Shown: positions 1-8,985 of the stretch, in pieces
Numbering within the stretch: the stretch's first letter is position 1
Layout of the letters: each line of letters opens with the position of its first letter
NCBI RefSeq assembly: GCF_014203535.1
Contig: NZ_JACHJI010000002.1
Span: 186,001 to 250,000 of the forward strand
Direction: 5' to 3'
DNA length: 64,000 nt
DNA from: Streptomyces griseomycini
GTDB taxonomy: Bacteria; Actinomycetota; Actinomycetes; Streptomycetales; Streptomycetaceae
Position numbers and translations under genes: made by a program
Notes under the pieces: model-generated
Told to the model about the DNA's origin: nothing
Database searches by the model: none
Seen by the model: the letters and a program-made list of their open reading frames with translations, nothing else

Positions 1-543
1 CCACCAGGCGGCCGGCCCCGCCGCCCGTCCCCCGCCCCGGAGCGGCGGGCCCGCCGTCAGCGCCAGGAGGGCGCCGTCCAGCAGGGTGAGCACCAGGCAG
101 AACACCAGCACCGCGGCCCCGGCCGTCCCGAGCGCGAGCGGGACGTCGCAGTCCGCCACCGCGTCCCGGCCGCCGGTCGCCCGGTGGACCCGGCTCGCGG
201 CCCACACGGCGAGCACCAGCCGGCCGGCCCGCCAGAGCCGCCGGGCCGGATACGGCCGCCGCGCCACGGGCACGAGCAGCGCCCCGGGCAGGGCGGCCAG
301 CGCCGCGGCGGGCGCCGGCAGCAGGAAGGCGCCGGCGAGCAGAACGGGGTAGAAGGTTCCGCCCGGGTGCGGGGTACCGACGAGACGCGACCGGGCGAGG
401 CACTCGCAGCCGCCGTACAGCGCGGCGAGCAGGGCGACCGCCCGCCAGGGGGCGCCGACGCCCGGGAGGGGCAGCAGGCAGAGCAGGCCCGTCAGGGCGA
501 CACCGGCGACCAGCGCACGGGCCCGTCCCGGTAACGCTTCCAT
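1..543 (-). CDS. Integral membrane protein, N-terminal part only (gene runs off the left edge)
   Basis: An open frame reads leftward from an ATG at 543 and has no stop before the window edge, so only about 181 residues are visible. It contains roughly five hydrophobic segments separated by Arg-rich loops, the pattern of a membrane sensor or transporter domain. Codon 4 is TTA (532-534), the rare leucine codon read only by the bldA tRNA in Streptomyces, so translation may depend on development. I recall that the S. coelicolor gene next to rsrA may be a GGDEF-type membrane protein. No GGDEF motif lies in the visible part, so this is only a possibility. It follows rsrA on the same strand, 156 bases downstream. 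Confidence 0.7.
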   Translation of the reverse strand, partial: MEALPGRARALVAGVALTGLLCLLPLPGVGAPWRAVALLAALYGGCECLARSRLVGTPHPGGTFYPVLLAGAFLLPAPAAALAALPGALLVPVARRPYPARRLWRAGRLVLAVWAASRVHRATGGRDAVADCDVPLALGTAGAAVLVFCLVLTLLDGALLALTAGPPLRGGGRAAGPAAWW

Positions 544-622
544 GAGCCCCTCCCCGACCGTGCCCGCCGCACTCGGCCTGCCGCCTGCCAGGCTCTGGAG
601 CCTAGGGCGGCGAGGGGCGCCT

Positions 623-643
623 CCGCGGGCCGATAACCCGCGG
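623..643 (-). terminator. Possible hairpin downstream of rsrA
   Basis: A 7-bp perfect stem (CCGCGGG/CCCGCGG) with a 7-base loop lies about 57 bases past the rsrA stop and ahead of the next gene. No clear T run follows, so termination is only suggested. Confidence 0.35.
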
Positions 644-699
644 ATTAGCACGTACGAGTGACGACGGTCTCCTTACGGGGAGTCGCGCGCCAGGGAGTG

Positions 700-1029
700 T
701 CAGGACTCCTGCGGTGTGACCGGTGTGGTCGGCGGTGCGGGTGCGGCGGTGACGTCCTGCTCGGGCACGGCCTGACCGGAGCGGATCAGCTCGATCCGGC
801 CCATGACCTTGGAGCGCAGGTCGCCCGGCACGTCGTCGTGCCCGCAGCACCGCTTGACCAGCTTCTTCACCGCCTGCTCGAGCCCGTACTTCTCCAGGCA
901 GGGCGAGCATTCCTCGAAGTGGTGCTCGAACTTCACGCAGTCGGCATCCGGCATCTCACGGTCGAGGAACTCGTAGAGATGATCGAGGATTTCGCTGCAA
1001 TCCGTCTCGTGCGGCTCTCCGCAGCTCAT
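700..1029 (-). CDS. rsrA: RsrA, zinc-containing thiol-redox anti-sigma factor
   Basis: This 109-residue ZAS-family anti-sigma factor binds and silences sigma-R under reducing conditions. Oxidation forms a disulfide, expels zinc and releases the sigma factor. All the cysteines of S. coelicolor RsrA are present at the same positions: C3, C11, C31, C41, C44, C61 and C62. H37 is also kept in the H-x3-C-x2-C zinc motif. The tail after residue about 90 is Pro/Ala-rich and probably disordered. The ATG overlaps the sigR stop (ATGA, 1026-1029), so the two genes are translationally coupled and co-transcribed. The protein is slightly longer than the roughly 105 residues I recall for S. coelicolor, the difference lying in the tail. 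Confidence 0.97.
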   Translation of the reverse strand: MSCGEPHETDCSEILDHLYEFLDREMPDADCVKFEHHFEECSPCLEKYGLEQAVKKLVKRCCGHDDVPGDLRSKVMGRIELIRSGQAVPEQDVTAAPAPPTTPVTPQES

Positions 1030-1715
1030 GACCCCGAGCCTTTCGCTTCGTTCGACTCTCCGGCGCCGGCCGGGACCAGTCCGCGTTCGCGGGCGTAGTC
1101 CTCGAGCATGCCGCGCAGCTGACGGCGACCCCGGTGCAGCCGGGACATCACCGTACCGATGGGTGTCCCCATGATGTCGGCGATCTCCTTGTAGGCAAAG
1201 CCCTCGACGTCCGCCAGGTAAACGGCGATGCGGAACTCCTCGGGGATCGCCTGGAGCGCTTCCTTCACGTCCGAGTCGGGCAGGTGGTCCAGCGCCTGCG
1301 ACTCCGCGGAGCGCAAGCCCGTGGACATGTGCGACTCGGCACGCGCGAGCTGCCAGTCCTCGATCTCCTCGGCCGCGCTGCGCTGCGGTTCGCGCTGCTT
1401 CTTGCGGTACGAGTTGATGAAGGTGTTGGTGAGGATCCGGTACAGCCACGCCTTGAGGTTGGTGCCCTCGCGGAACTGGTGGAAGGACGCGTACGCCTTG
1501 GCGTACATCTCCTGCACCAGGTCCTCCGCGTCGGCCGGGTTGCGCGTCATGCGCAGCGCGGCCGAGTACATCTGGTCGAGGAACTCGAGCGCGTCCCGCT
1601 CGAAGCGCGCGCTGCGCTCCGCGGTCGACTCCGCGCCCGTGCCGCCGCCCTGGCCCTCGGGCTGCTCCGCCTGGCCGTGTTCGGTCCCTGCGCCGGTACC
1701 GGGAACCGGACCCAC
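1026..1715 (-). CDS. sigR: ECF sigma factor sigma-R, with an upstream start for the long isoform sigma-R'
   Basis: An ECF (group 4) sigma factor that directs the thiol-oxidative stress response. From the GTG at 1715 it is 229 residues, with region 2 ([14 protein letters not shown]) and region 4 ([19 protein letters not shown], a helix-turn-helix). The frame stays open upstream to an in-frame ATG at 1880. That start would add exactly 55 residues, the length I recall for the unstable sigma-R' isoform of S. coelicolor made from the autoregulated promoter. The frame runs further to an ATG at 1961, but that codon lies inside the promoter and cannot be used. A GGAGG sequence sits very close to the GTG. 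The gene overlaps rsrA by four bases and is probably induced by its own product. Confidence 0.97.
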   Translation of the reverse strand: MGPVPGTGAGTEHGQAEQPEGQGGGTGAESTAERSARFERDALEFLDQMYSAALRMTRNPADAEDLVQEMYAKAYASFHQFREGTNLKAWLYRILTNTFINSYRKKQREPQRSAAEEIEDWQLARAESHMSTGLRSAESQALDHLPDSDVKEALQAIPEEFRIAVYLADVEGFAYKEIADIMGTPIGTVMSRLHRGRRQLRGMLEDYARERGLVPAGAGESNEAKGSGS

Positions 1716-1938
1716 CTCCTCCAGAGTTGTCGCGAGACCGAAGCCGGTCCCACCCGAATCGGAGGATAGACGACGATCCGGTCCGCCCGCCGCCCGAACG
1801 GGGGCGGTCCTGGCCGCGTGCAGCACCGTCCAGTCCAGGTCGGCGCGGCTGCTGCGGCTCGGGCAAAAGATCGAACCCATGCGGCGGACTTCCTCTCCTA
1901 CGACGGCGGCGCCGTCGACCGGCACCCACGTCCGGCTC

Positions 1939-1964
1939 AACAGCGGGAGTCCCCCGGGCATTCC
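1939..1964 (-). promoter_or_regulatory. Sigma-R-dependent promoter of sigR (sigRp2)
   Basis: On the minus strand GGAAT (1964-1960) is followed after exactly 18 bases by GTT (1941-1939), a perfect match to the sigma-R consensus. Transcription should begin near 1932, upstream of the ATG at 1880 that starts the long isoform. It provides positive autoregulation. Confidence 0.93.
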
Positions 1965-1971
1965 CGGTGCG

Positions 1972-2682
1972 TCACCCGAGTGAGCCGGACCACCGCACGA
2001 CCGCGTCCGTGACCACCGTCACGGCCTCCTCCTGCGTGATGTCCGCCCGTCCGGGAACGGCGAAGCCGTGGTCGCCGTGCGGGACCTCCACCAGTTCGTG
2101 CTCTCCCTCGGGGAACTCCTCCGGCCTGCCGAACGGATCGTTCCCGCCCTGGACGACGAGGGTGGGCACCCCGGCCCCGAGCAGTTCGTCCGCGCGGGAC
2201 TTCTCGGGCCTGCCCGGCGGGTGCAGGGGGAAGCTCAGCGCGAGCACCGCGTGGGCGCCCAGTTCACGGGCCGTGCGGCAGGCGACGCGGGCGCCCGCGC
2301 TGCGCCCGCCCGCGATCACCGGCAGCCCCGGACCGGTCAGCGCGGGCCAGACGCCGCGCCAGCCGGTGTCGAGGGTCTTCGGCGCCGGCGCCACCTTCTT
2401 GCCGGCCACGCGCCAGGGCTGTTCGACGAGGGCGACGGTCACGCCGTGGGCGGGCAGGACGGCGGCGAGTGCCCTCAGGTCCCGGGCCTCGATGCCGCCG
2501 CCGGCTCCGTGGCCGACCGCGAGGACGAAGCGGGCACCGCGCGGGGCGCGGTGCCAGGTGACGCGGGCCGGACCGGCGTCCGTCCCGACGGTCTCGACGG
2601 TCGCGTCGGGGGTGCCGGCGGCCGCGCCGGAGGTCTCGGACGTCCCAGAGGGCTCGGAGGTATCAGGGGTCTTGGAGCTCAC
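1972..2682 (-). CDS. Alpha/beta hydrolase of the KANL3/Tex30 (dienelactone hydrolase-like) type
   Basis: A 236-residue protein with a Ser/Thr/Ala-rich, probably disordered N-terminus of about 40 residues and then a compact alpha/beta-hydrolase fold. The visible catalytic elements are the nucleophile elbow GGRSAGARV (Ser), the acid turn GGNDPFG (Asp) and the histidine in PHGDHGF. The substrate is unknown. No signal peptide is seen, so it is probably cytoplasmic. It starts with GTG at 2682, one base after the stop of the SRAP gene, so the two form an operon that runs towards sigR. A sigma-R promoter lies just past its end, so sigR can be transcribed both by read-through and independently. Confidence 0.85.
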   Translation of the reverse strand: MSSKTPDTSEPSGTSETSGAAAGTPDATVETVGTDAGPARVTWHRAPRGARFVLAVGHGAGGGIEARDLRALAAVLPAHGVTVALVEQPWRVAGKKVAPAPKTLDTGWRGVWPALTGPGLPVIAGGRSAGARVACRTARELGAHAVLALSFPLHPPGRPEKSRADELLGAGVPTLVVQGGNDPFGRPEEFPEGEHELVEVPHGDHGFAVPGRADITQEEAVTVVTDAVVRWSGSLG

Positions 2683-2683
2683 G

Positions 2684-3499
2684 TCAGAAGAGTGTGCCCT
2701 CTTCCGGTGCGGCCAGCTCCGTCAGCAGCTCCGGGCCGTTGTTGCGGACGTTGCTGACCGCCGTGGAGACCGGGTAGGCGCGCATCAGGCCGGGGGGCGG
2801 CGGTGCGAGCAGCCCGCGCAGGTCCTCCACGTCCGTGCGGGAGGGGTCCAGCCAGCTGTCCCAGCGGTCCGGCGTGAGCATGAGCGGCATCCGCGGGTGG
2901 ATGTCCGCCAGGGTGCGCGGGCCGTCCGCCGGGGACACCGCGAGCGGACTCGTCTCCGCCTCGGTGGTGATGACGGAGCACGTCACCCACCAGGCCTGCG
3001 GATGGTCGTCCGGCAGCGTCCGGTCCCGCCAGAACTCGTACAGCCCGGCCATCGCGAACACCGAGCCGTCCGCCGGCGTCACGAAGTACGGCTGCTTGCG
3101 GGGGCGCTTCTTCTTCCCCTCGACCTCCAGGTCCCGCTCCTGCTTGCCGGTGACCCACTCGTAGTAGCCGTCGGCGGGCAGGATGCAGCGCCGGGAGGAG
3201 AAGGCACGCCGGTAGGACGGCTTCTCGTGGACGGTCTCCGCGCGCGCGTTGATCATCCGGGCGCCGCCCTCCGGCGTCTTCGACCACGAGGGGACCAGGC
3301 CCCACTTCAGCCTGCGCAGCTGCCGAACCGGTTCCGGGTCGTCCGCGTCCTTCAGGGGGCGGTCGAGTACGGCGTAGACCTCTTTGGTGGGGGCCACGTT
3401 GTAGTCGGGCGCCAGCGTCTCCTCCGGCTCCCACTTGTCGATCTCAAAGATTCCTGCGAGATCCTCGGGACTGCGACTCGCTGCATACCGTCCGCACAT
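2684..3499 (-). CDS. SRAP-domain protein (HMCES/YedK), abasic-site DNA-protein crosslinker
   Basis: A 271-residue SRAP family protein. The family shields abasic sites in single-stranded DNA by forming a covalent thiazolidine link through Cys2. The start ATG at 3499 is fixed by this chemistry, because the product begins MCGRYA and Cys2 becomes N-terminal after Met removal. Other family marks are NVAPT near residue 35, WGLVPSW near 68, INARAET near 83, the region around CILPADGYYEW, and IHPRMP (conserved His) near 200. Longer in-frame extensions upstream would abolish the active site. The gene is divergent from the M50 gene with a 55-base gap, and its stop is one base from the GTG of the hydrolase downstream. 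Confidence 0.92.
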   Translation of the reverse strand: MCGRYAASRSPEDLAGIFEIDKWEPEETLAPDYNVAPTKEVYAVLDRPLKDADDPEPVRQLRRLKWGLVPSWSKTPEGGARMINARAETVHEKPSYRRAFSSRRCILPADGYYEWVTGKQERDLEVEGKKKRPRKQPYFVTPADGSVFAMAGLYEFWRDRTLPDDHPQAWWVTCSVITTEAETSPLAVSPADGPRTLADIHPRMPLMLTPDRWDSWLDPSRTDVEDLRGLLAPPPPGLMRAYPVSTAVSNVRNNGPELLTELAAPEEGTLF

Positions 3500-3554
3500 A
3501 CGTGCAACACTGCCAGACTCCGCACGCGCAGGCAGAGGGAGCCAACGGAAACAC

Positions 3555-4295
3555 ATGGAAAGCACCCCGAGCACGGCCGGCACCGCCTCCGCCTCCCTCG
3601 CCTCCCTCTGGGACGAGGTCTCCGGCACCCAGCCCGATCCCGACCTGTGGGTGGTCGTCGCCACACTGGTCGCCGCGCTCGCCGTCGTCGTGCCGCACGG
3701 GCCGTGGCGGCTCTCGCGCAACGCCATCACCATCGCCCACGAGGGCGGCCACGGGCTCGTGGCCCTGCTCACCGGCCGCACCCTGACGGGGATACGCCTG
3801 CACTCGGACACCAGCGGCCTGACCGTCAGCCGCGGCAAGCCGCACGGCATCGGCATGATCCTGACCGCGGCGGCCGGCTACACCGCTCCCCCGCTGCTGG
3901 GCCTGGGCGGTGCCGCGCTGCTCGGCGCCGGGCGCGTCACGCTGCTGCTGTGGCTGGCGACGGCGCTGCTGATCGCGATGCTGGTGATGATCCGCAACGC
4001 GTACGGGGCGCTGACCGTGCTCGTCACCGGCGGCACGTTCATGCTCGTGTCCTGGCTGGCGGGGCCCCAGGTGCAGGCGGCGTTCGCGTACGCCGTGGTG
4101 TGGTTCCTGCTGCTGGGCGGGGTGCGCCCGGCCTTCGAGCTGCAGGCCAAGCGGGCGCGCGGGGGTGCGGGGGACTCGGACGCGGACCAGTTGTCCCGGC
4201 TGACGCACGTACCGGCGGGACTGTGGTTCTTCCTGTTCCACGCGGTGTCGCTGTGCTCGCTGACGGGCGGCGGTCGCTGGTTGCTGGGGCTGTGA
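3555..4295 (+). CDS. M50B-type membrane metallopeptidase
   Basis: A 246-residue integral membrane protein of the M50B/peptidase_M50B-like family. The zinc motif HEGGH lies at about residues 62-66, in a helix after the first membrane segment. About six hydrophobic segments follow. Families of this kind resemble site-2 proteases and SpoIVFB, but no partner or substrate is evident here. The ATG at 3555 is preceded by a purine-rich stretch. A longer open frame upstream overlaps the divergent SRAP gene and is not likely to be translated. It stands alone between the divergent SRAP gene and aroA. Confidence 0.8.
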   Translation: MESTPSTAGTASASLASLWDEVSGTQPDPDLWVVVATLVAALAVVVPHGPWRLSRNAITIAHEGGHGLVALLTGRTLTGIRLHSDTSGLTVSRGKPHGIGMILTAAAGYTAPPLLGLGGAALLGAGRVTLLLWLATALLIAMLVMIRNAYGALTVLVTGGTFMLVSWLAGPQVQAAFAYAVVWFLLLGGVRPAFELQAKRARGGAGDSDADQLSRLTHVPAGLWFFLFHAVSLCSLTGGGRWLLGL

Positions 4296-4454
4296 CCGGC
4301 CGGCCCCGGGGGGCGCGGGGCGCGTCGATGTGCGGCTCCGTCACGAAGGGGGTCCCCCCGCTCGAGCGAAGCCGGGAGCGGGGGAGCGACCAGCCACAAC
4401 GGCGCCGCACCGGGACGACGGCCTGCGCGGCCCCCTCCTTATAGAGTGGGCCTC

Positions 4455-5771
4455 ATGGCCCGAAACCCCGCACACACCGCCCTCTGGCCCGCCCCGCACG
4501 CGAGCGGAGCCGTCGACGCGACGGTCCACGTGCCCGGGTCCAAGTCGGTCACCAACCGCGCCCTCGTGCTCGCCGCCCTCGCCTCCGAGCCGGGCTGGCT
4601 GCGCCGTCCGCTGCGCTCCCGCGACACCCTGTTGATGGCGGGCGCGCTGCGGGCCATGGGCGTCGAGATCGAGGAGGGCGTGGGTCCGGACGGCACCGGT
4701 GAGGCCTGGCGGGTGCTCCCCACGGGCCTGCACGGTCCGGCCACCGTCGACGTGGGCAACGCCGGCACGGTGATGCGGTTCCTGCCCCCGGTCGCCACGC
4801 TGGCCGACGGCCCCGTCCGCTTCGACGGCGACCCGCGCTCCTACGAGCGTCCCCTGAACGGCGTCATCGACGCGCTGCGCCGGCTGGGCGCCCGGATCGA
4901 CGACGACGACCGCGGCGCGCTGCCGATGACCGTGCACGGCGGCGGCGCCCTGGACGGCGGCACGGTCGAGATCGACGCCTCCTCGTCCTCCCAGTTCGTC
5001 AGTGCCCTGCTGCTGTCCGCGCCGCGCTTCAACCAGGGCGTCGAGGTCCGGCACACCGGCTCGACGCTGCCCTCCCTGCCGCACATCCGCATGACCGTCG
5101 ACATGCTCCGCGCGGTCGGCGCCCAGGTGGACACCCCGGAGTCGGGCGGCGAGCCGAACGTCTGGCGGGTCACCCCGGGCGCCCTGCTCGGCCGGGACCT
5201 GACCGTCGAGCCCGACCTGTCCAACGCCCAGTCGTTCCTGGCGGCGGCGCTGGTGACCGGCGGCAAGGTCGTCGTCCCGGACTGGCCGGCCCGGACCACC
5301 CAGCCCGGTGACCGGCTGCGGGAGATCTTCACCGAGATGGGCGGCTCCTGCGAGCTGACCGAGTACGGCCTCGTGTTCTCCGGCTCCGGGGCGGTCCACG
5401 GCATCGACGTGGACCTCGGCGAGGTCGGCGAGCTGACGCCGGGCGTCGCGGCCGTCGCGGCGCTCGCGGACTCCCCGTCCACGCTGCGGGGCGTGGCCCA
5501 CCTGCGGCTGCACGAGACGGACCGCCTGGCCGCGCTCACCAAGGAGATCAACGAGCTCGGCGGCGACGTCACCGAGACCGCCGACGGCCTGCACATCCGT
5601 CCGCGCCGGCTGCACGGCGGGGTCTTCCACACCTACGAGGACCACCGCATGGCCACCGCCGGCGCGGTCATCGGCCTTGCGGTCGAGGGAGTGCAGATCG
5701 AGAACGTGGCGACCACGGCGAAGACCCTGCCGGACTTCCCCGAGCTGTGGACCGGGATGCTCGGGCAGTAG
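4455..5771 (+). CDS. aroA: 3-phosphoshikimate 1-carboxyvinyltransferase (EPSP synthase)
   Basis: Sixth step of the shikimate pathway: transfer of the enolpyruvyl group of phosphoenolpyruvate to shikimate 3-phosphate. The 438-residue protein has the substrate-binding [12 protein letters not shown] motif near residue 28, the [11 protein letters not shown] loop near 98, [11 protein letters not shown] and the C-terminal [10 protein letters not shown]. The length is normal. The ATG at 4455 is preceded by TATAGA (4440-4445) at leaderless spacing and has no ribosome-binding site, so the mRNA may start at the initiation codon. rsgA follows after 12 bases and is probably co-transcribed. Confidence 0.97.
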   Translation: MARNPAHTALWPAPHASGAVDATVHVPGSKSVTNRALVLAALASEPGWLRRPLRSRDTLLMAGALRAMGVEIEEGVGPDGTGEAWRVLPTGLHGPATVDVGNAGTVMRFLPPVATLADGPVRFDGDPRSYERPLNGVIDALRRLGARIDDDDRGALPMTVHGGGALDGGTVEIDASSSSQFVSALLLSAPRFNQGVEVRHTGSTLPSLPHIRMTVDMLRAVGAQVDTPESGGEPNVWRVTPGALLGRDLTVEPDLSNAQSFLAAALVTGGKVVVPDWPARTTQPGDRLREIFTEMGGSCELTEYGLVFSGSGAVHGIDVDLGEVGELTPGVAAVAALADSPSTLRGVAHLRLHETDRLAALTKEINELGGDVTETADGLHIRPRRLHGGVFHTYEDHRMATAGAVIGLAVEGVQIENVATTAKTLPDFPELWTGMLGQ

Positions 5772-5783
5772 GGACTCACGACC

Positions 5784-6794
5784 ATGCGCCGCTACGGCAA
5801 GCACACCGACGAGGACGACATCCGCTCGCGCCCCAACCGCAAGGGCAACCGGCCGCGCACGCACCTGCGGCCCAAGCACGAGGACGCCGCCGAGGGCATG
5901 GTCCTCACCGTCGACCGGGGCCGGCTGACCTGCCTCGTCGAGGACCGGACCGTGGTGGCGATGAAGGCCCGGGAACTGGGCCGCAAGGCGGCGGTGGTCG
6001 GTGACCGGGTGGCGATCGTCGGCGACCTGTCCGGCCGGAAGGACACGCTGGCGCGGATCGTGCGCATCGCGGAGCGGACGTCGGTGCTGCGCCGTACCGC
6101 CGACGACGACGATCCCTACGAGCGGGTCGTCGTCGCCAACGCCGACCAGCTGGCCGTCGTCACCGCCCTCGCCGATCCCGAACCCCGTCCGCGCCTGATC
6201 GACCGCTGCCTGGTCGCGGCCTACGACGGGGGGCTGACGCCGCTGCTGGTGCTGACCAAGTCGGACCTCGCGCCGCCCGACAAACTGCTGGAGCTGTACG
6301 GCGACCTCGACATCCCGTACGTCGTCACCAGCCGGGCCGAGCTGGAGAGCGGCGAGGCGGCGGACCGGGTGCGGGAGCAGTTGGAGGGACGCGTCACGGC
6401 GTTCGTGGGGCACTCCGGGGTCGGCAAGACGACGCTGGTCAACGCGCTGGTGCCGGAGGAACGGCGGCGTACGACCGGGCAGGTCAACGCGGTGACGGGG
6501 CGGGGCCGGCACACGACGACCTCCGCGCTGGCGCTGCCGCTGTCGGGCGCGGACGGGTGGGTGATCGACACCCCGGGGGTGCGGTCCTTCGGGCTCGCCC
6601 ACGTCGATCCGTCCCGGGTCATCCACGCCTTCCCCGACCTGGAGCCGGGCACGGGGGGCTGTCCCCGCGCGTGCAGCCACGACGAGCCGGACTGCGCACT
6701 GGACGCGTGGGTGGCGGAGGGGAACGCGGATCCGGCGCGGCTGTACTCGCTGCGGCGGCTGCTGGCGACGCGGGAGCACACGGAGGGCGACTAG
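5784..6794 (+). CDS. rsgA: RsgA, ribosome small-subunit-dependent circularly permuted GTPase
   Basis: A late-stage 30S assembly GTPase of 336 residues. The G motifs occur in permuted order: TKSD (G4) near residue 156, then the P-loop GHSGVGKTTLVN near 209 and DTPGVRSFG (G3) near 258. An OB-fold region precedes the GTPase (residues about 35-105). The C-terminal zinc finger is visible as GGCPRACSHDEPDCAL. The N-terminus is basic and Arg-rich, as expected for RNA contact. It lies 12 bases after aroA, a pairing that I recall is also found in mycobacteria. Confidence 0.95.
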   Translation: MRRYGKHTDEDDIRSRPNRKGNRPRTHLRPKHEDAAEGMVLTVDRGRLTCLVEDRTVVAMKARELGRKAAVVGDRVAIVGDLSGRKDTLARIVRIAERTSVLRRTADDDDPYERVVVANADQLAVVTALADPEPRPRLIDRCLVAAYDGGLTPLLVLTKSDLAPPDKLLELYGDLDIPYVVTSRAELESGEAADRVREQLEGRVTAFVGHSGVGKTTLVNALVPEERRRTTGQVNAVTGRGRHTTTSALALPLSGADGWVIDTPGVRSFGLAHVDPSRVIHAFPDLEPGTGGCPRACSHDEPDCALDAWVAEGNADPARLYSLRRLLATREHTEGD

Positions 6795-6932
6795 GAAGGC
6801 GATCAGAATTCGGCCTTCGCGTTGTTTGCCGTGGCGTCCGGGCGGTAAGTGCATAATCGCACCGAGCCGGACCCGAACCTGCCGAACCTGGCGAAGCGGT
6901 CACCGTGCGTGGGGAGAACGGGAGGACGACAC

Positions 6933-7256
6933 ATGGCGTGGCTGCTGGTCGTGGTGGCCGGGTTGCTCGAGACCGGATTCGCCGTGTGCCTGAAGCTGTC
7001 CCACGGCTTCACGCGGCTGTGGCCGACGGTCGCCTTCTGCGTGTTCGCGCTCGGCAGCTTCGGCCTGCTGACCCTGTCGCTGAAGAAGCTGGACGTGGGC
7101 CCGGCGTACGCGGTGTGGACGGGGATCGGCGCGGCGGGGACGGCGATCTACGGGATGGTGTTCCTCGGCGACCTGGTGTCGACGCTGAAGATCGTGTCGA
7201 TCACGCTGGTGATCGTCGGGGTGATCGGGTTGCAGTTGTCGGGGTCGGCGCACTGA
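6933..7256 (+). CDS. sugE: SMR-family transporter of the SugE/Gdx (guanidinium exporter) group
   Basis: A 107-residue protein with four membrane helices, working as a dual-topology dimer that exchanges a cation for protons. The essential Glu13 is present (GLLETG). The stretches [12 protein letters not shown] and [21 protein letters not shown] are much closer to SugE/Gdx than to the QacE multidrug branch, so guanidinium is the likely substrate. GGGAGG lies nine bases before the ATG. A CATAAT -10 element sits at 6852-6857, leaving an untranslated leader of about 70 bases in which I could not recognise a guanidine riboswitch. The next gene is a convergent TetR regulator. Confidence 0.9.
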   Translation: MAWLLVVVAGLLETGFAVCLKLSHGFTRLWPTVAFCVFALGSFGLLTLSLKKLDVGPAYAVWTGIGAAGTAIYGMVFLGDLVSTLKIVSITLVIVGVIGLQLSGSAH

Positions 7257-7266
7257 GCGTCCGCCG

Positions 7267-7878
7267 TCACGCGACGGGGTGACGGTGCAGGGCGCCGCGC
7301 ACCAGGTCGGCCACGCCGCCCTCGGCCGGTGGCGCGGCGACGCAGGACAGGGCGAGCCGGACCACGAGTTCGCAGGAGCGGGCCAGGTCGAGGGCGTCGG
7401 TCCGGGGCTCGCCGGGGCCGCCCAGGACGGCGACGGCACGGTCGCGGACGAGGACGACGAAGTCGGTGGGCGAGGGCAGCGGGCCGTCGGCGCGGCGCTG
7501 GGCGGGGACGGTGGAGCCGGACCGCACGGGCGCGAAGGCCGCCGGGGCGGGCAGGCGTTCGCTCCAGCAGCCGGTGAGCATGGCGCGGACCAGGGCGTTC
7601 TCCCGGGCGGTGGAAGTCGTCCACTCGGCGGTCGCGGTCAGCCGGTCGCGCGCGTCGGCGGGGCCGGCGAGGGCGCGGTCGACGCCGGCGAGGTAGCCGT
7701 CGGCCTCCCTGCGGACGAGGGCCCGCGCGAGGCCGTCCTTGCTGCCGAACTCGTTGTACAGCGTCTGGCGGGAGACCCCGGCCGCGGCGGCCACGTCCAC
7801 CATCCGCACCGCGGACCACGGCCGACGCGCCAGTGCCGCGTAAGCGGCGTCCAGCAGGGATTCCCGCGCTGCAGGCAT
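7267..7878 (-). CDS. TetR-family transcriptional regulator
   Basis: A 203-residue repressor-like protein with an N-terminal TetR helix-turn-helix ([24 protein letters not shown], residues about 27-50) and an unconserved helical ligand-binding domain. Two adjacent ATGs (7881 and 7878) are possible starts. The second is better spaced from GGGAGG. The gene converges on sugE with only ten bases between the stops, and its start faces hisN. The target is unknown. sugE, hisN or the gene itself are candidates by position only. Confidence 0.88.
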   Translation of the reverse strand: MPAARESLLDAAYAALARRPWSAVRMVDVAAAAGVSRQTLYNEFGSKDGLARALVRREADGYLAGVDRALAGPADARDRLTATAEWTTSTARENALVRAMLTGCWSERLPAPAAFAPVRSGSTVPAQRRADGPLPSPTDFVVLVRDRAVAVLGGPGEPRTDALDLARSCELVVRLALSCVAAPPAEGGVADLVRGALHRHPVA

Positions 7879-8001
7879 CATCGCCTCCCTCGGGGCGAGC
7901 GACCGACCCTGCGGTTCAGATTTGACGCGCCCCCGGGGGCTGTCAAGGGTTCGCGGGGCCCCTGTGGCCCCACCCCCGCCTCGGCGGATACCGTTCGTTG
8001 C

Positions 8002-8802
8002 ATGCCCGACTACCTCGACGACCTGCGTCTCGCCCACGTCCTCGCGGACGCCGCCGACGCCGCGACGATGGACCGCTTCAAGGCCCTCGACCTCAAGGTC
8101 GAGACCAAACCGGACATGACGCCGGTGAGCGAGGCGGACAGGGCCGCCGAGGAACTCATCCGCGGCCACCTCCAGCGCGCCCGGCCCAGGGACGCGGTGC
8201 TCGGCGAGGAGTACGGGGTGGAGGGCACCGGTCCGCGCCGCTGGGTGGTCGACCCCATCGACGGCACGAAGAACTACGTGCGCGGCGTTCCCGTCTGGGC
8301 CACCCTGATCGCCCTGATGGAGGCGGGCGAGGGAGGCTTCCAGCCGGTCGTCGGCGTCGTCTCCGCACCCGCCCTCGGCCGCCGCTGGTGGGCCGCGAAG
8401 GGCCACGGCGCCTTCAGCGGGCGCAGCCTGTCCTCGGCCTCCCGGCTGCGGGTCTCCCGCGTCTCCAAGCTCTCCGACGCGTCCTTCGCGTACTCCTCGC
8501 TCAGCGGCTGGGAGGAGCAGGGGCGCCTGGACGGCTTCCTGGACCTCACCCGCGAGGTGTGGCGCACGCGCGCGTACGGCGACTTCTGGCCGTACATGAT
8601 GGTCGCCGAGGGGTCGGTCGACATGTGTGCCGAACCCGAGCTGTCGCTGTGGGACATGGCCGCCAACGCCATCGTCGTCACCGAGGCCGGCGGCAGTTTC
8701 ACCGGGCTCGACGGCCGCCCCGGACCGCACGGCGGCAATGCCGCCGCGTCGAACGGCCTGCTCCACGACGAGCTGCTGGGATACCTCAACCAGCGTTACT
8801 GA
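8002..8802 (+). CDS. hisN: Histidinol-phosphatase of the inositol-monophosphatase fold (HisN)
   Basis: A 266-residue Mg2+-dependent phosphatase. The metal sites of the family are visible: GEEYG near residue 70, the [15 protein letters not shown] loop near 80, and [18 protein letters not shown] near 214. I recall that the S. coelicolor orthologue (SCO5208) was shown to supply histidinol-phosphate phosphatase activity for histidine synthesis, and I follow that assignment. Inositol monophosphatase would be the structural alternative. TACCGT (7989-7994) lies seven bases before the ATG, which fits a leaderless message. Confidence 0.88.
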   Translation: MPDYLDDLRLAHVLADAADAATMDRFKALDLKVETKPDMTPVSEADRAAEELIRGHLQRARPRDAVLGEEYGVEGTGPRRWVVDPIDGTKNYVRGVPVWATLIALMEAGEGGFQPVVGVVSAPALGRRWWAAKGHGAFSGRSLSSASRLRVSRVSKLSDASFAYSSLSGWEEQGRLDGFLDLTREVWRTRAYGDFWPYMMVAEGSVDMCAEPELSLWDMAANAIVVTEAGGSFTGLDGRPGPHGGNAAASNGLLHDELLGYLNQRY

Positions 8803-8890
8803 GCGGCGAGGGGTCCACGTGCGCGCCCCGGCCTGCCGCGCGCGCCCCCTTGTTGGCCCCCGCTTCGCCTGCCACCCTGAGAGTCCCCCC

Positions 8891-8914
8891 ACTTGTGAAC
8901 TTGTGAAACCGTGA
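8891..8914. repeat. Three 8-base direct repeats upstream of the CBS gene
   Basis: ACTTGTGA is repeated twice and followed by AACCGTGA, so GTGA recurs exactly every 8 bases. The array lies about 70 bases ahead of the CBS-domain start, in promoter territory, and could be a binding site. No known regulator was matched. Confidence 0.55.
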
Positions 8915-8985
8915 ACTAGCGGGCACCGCGTCCGTAAACGCCGTGCCCGCGAGAGCCCGGTTTCCGGAAGGAGGTGGCTCCATCC

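Noticed and set aside
1716..1961. Start of sigR at the ATG 1961 (311 residues)
   Set aside because: The ATG overlaps the -35 element of the sigma-R promoter, so no transcript from this promoter could carry it. Starts at 1880 and 1715 fit known biology better.
6795..6932. Possible guanidine riboswitch ahead of sugE
   Set aside because: I looked for conserved ykkC, mini-ykkC and ykkC-III motifs and found no convincing match. The leader is merely GC-rich.
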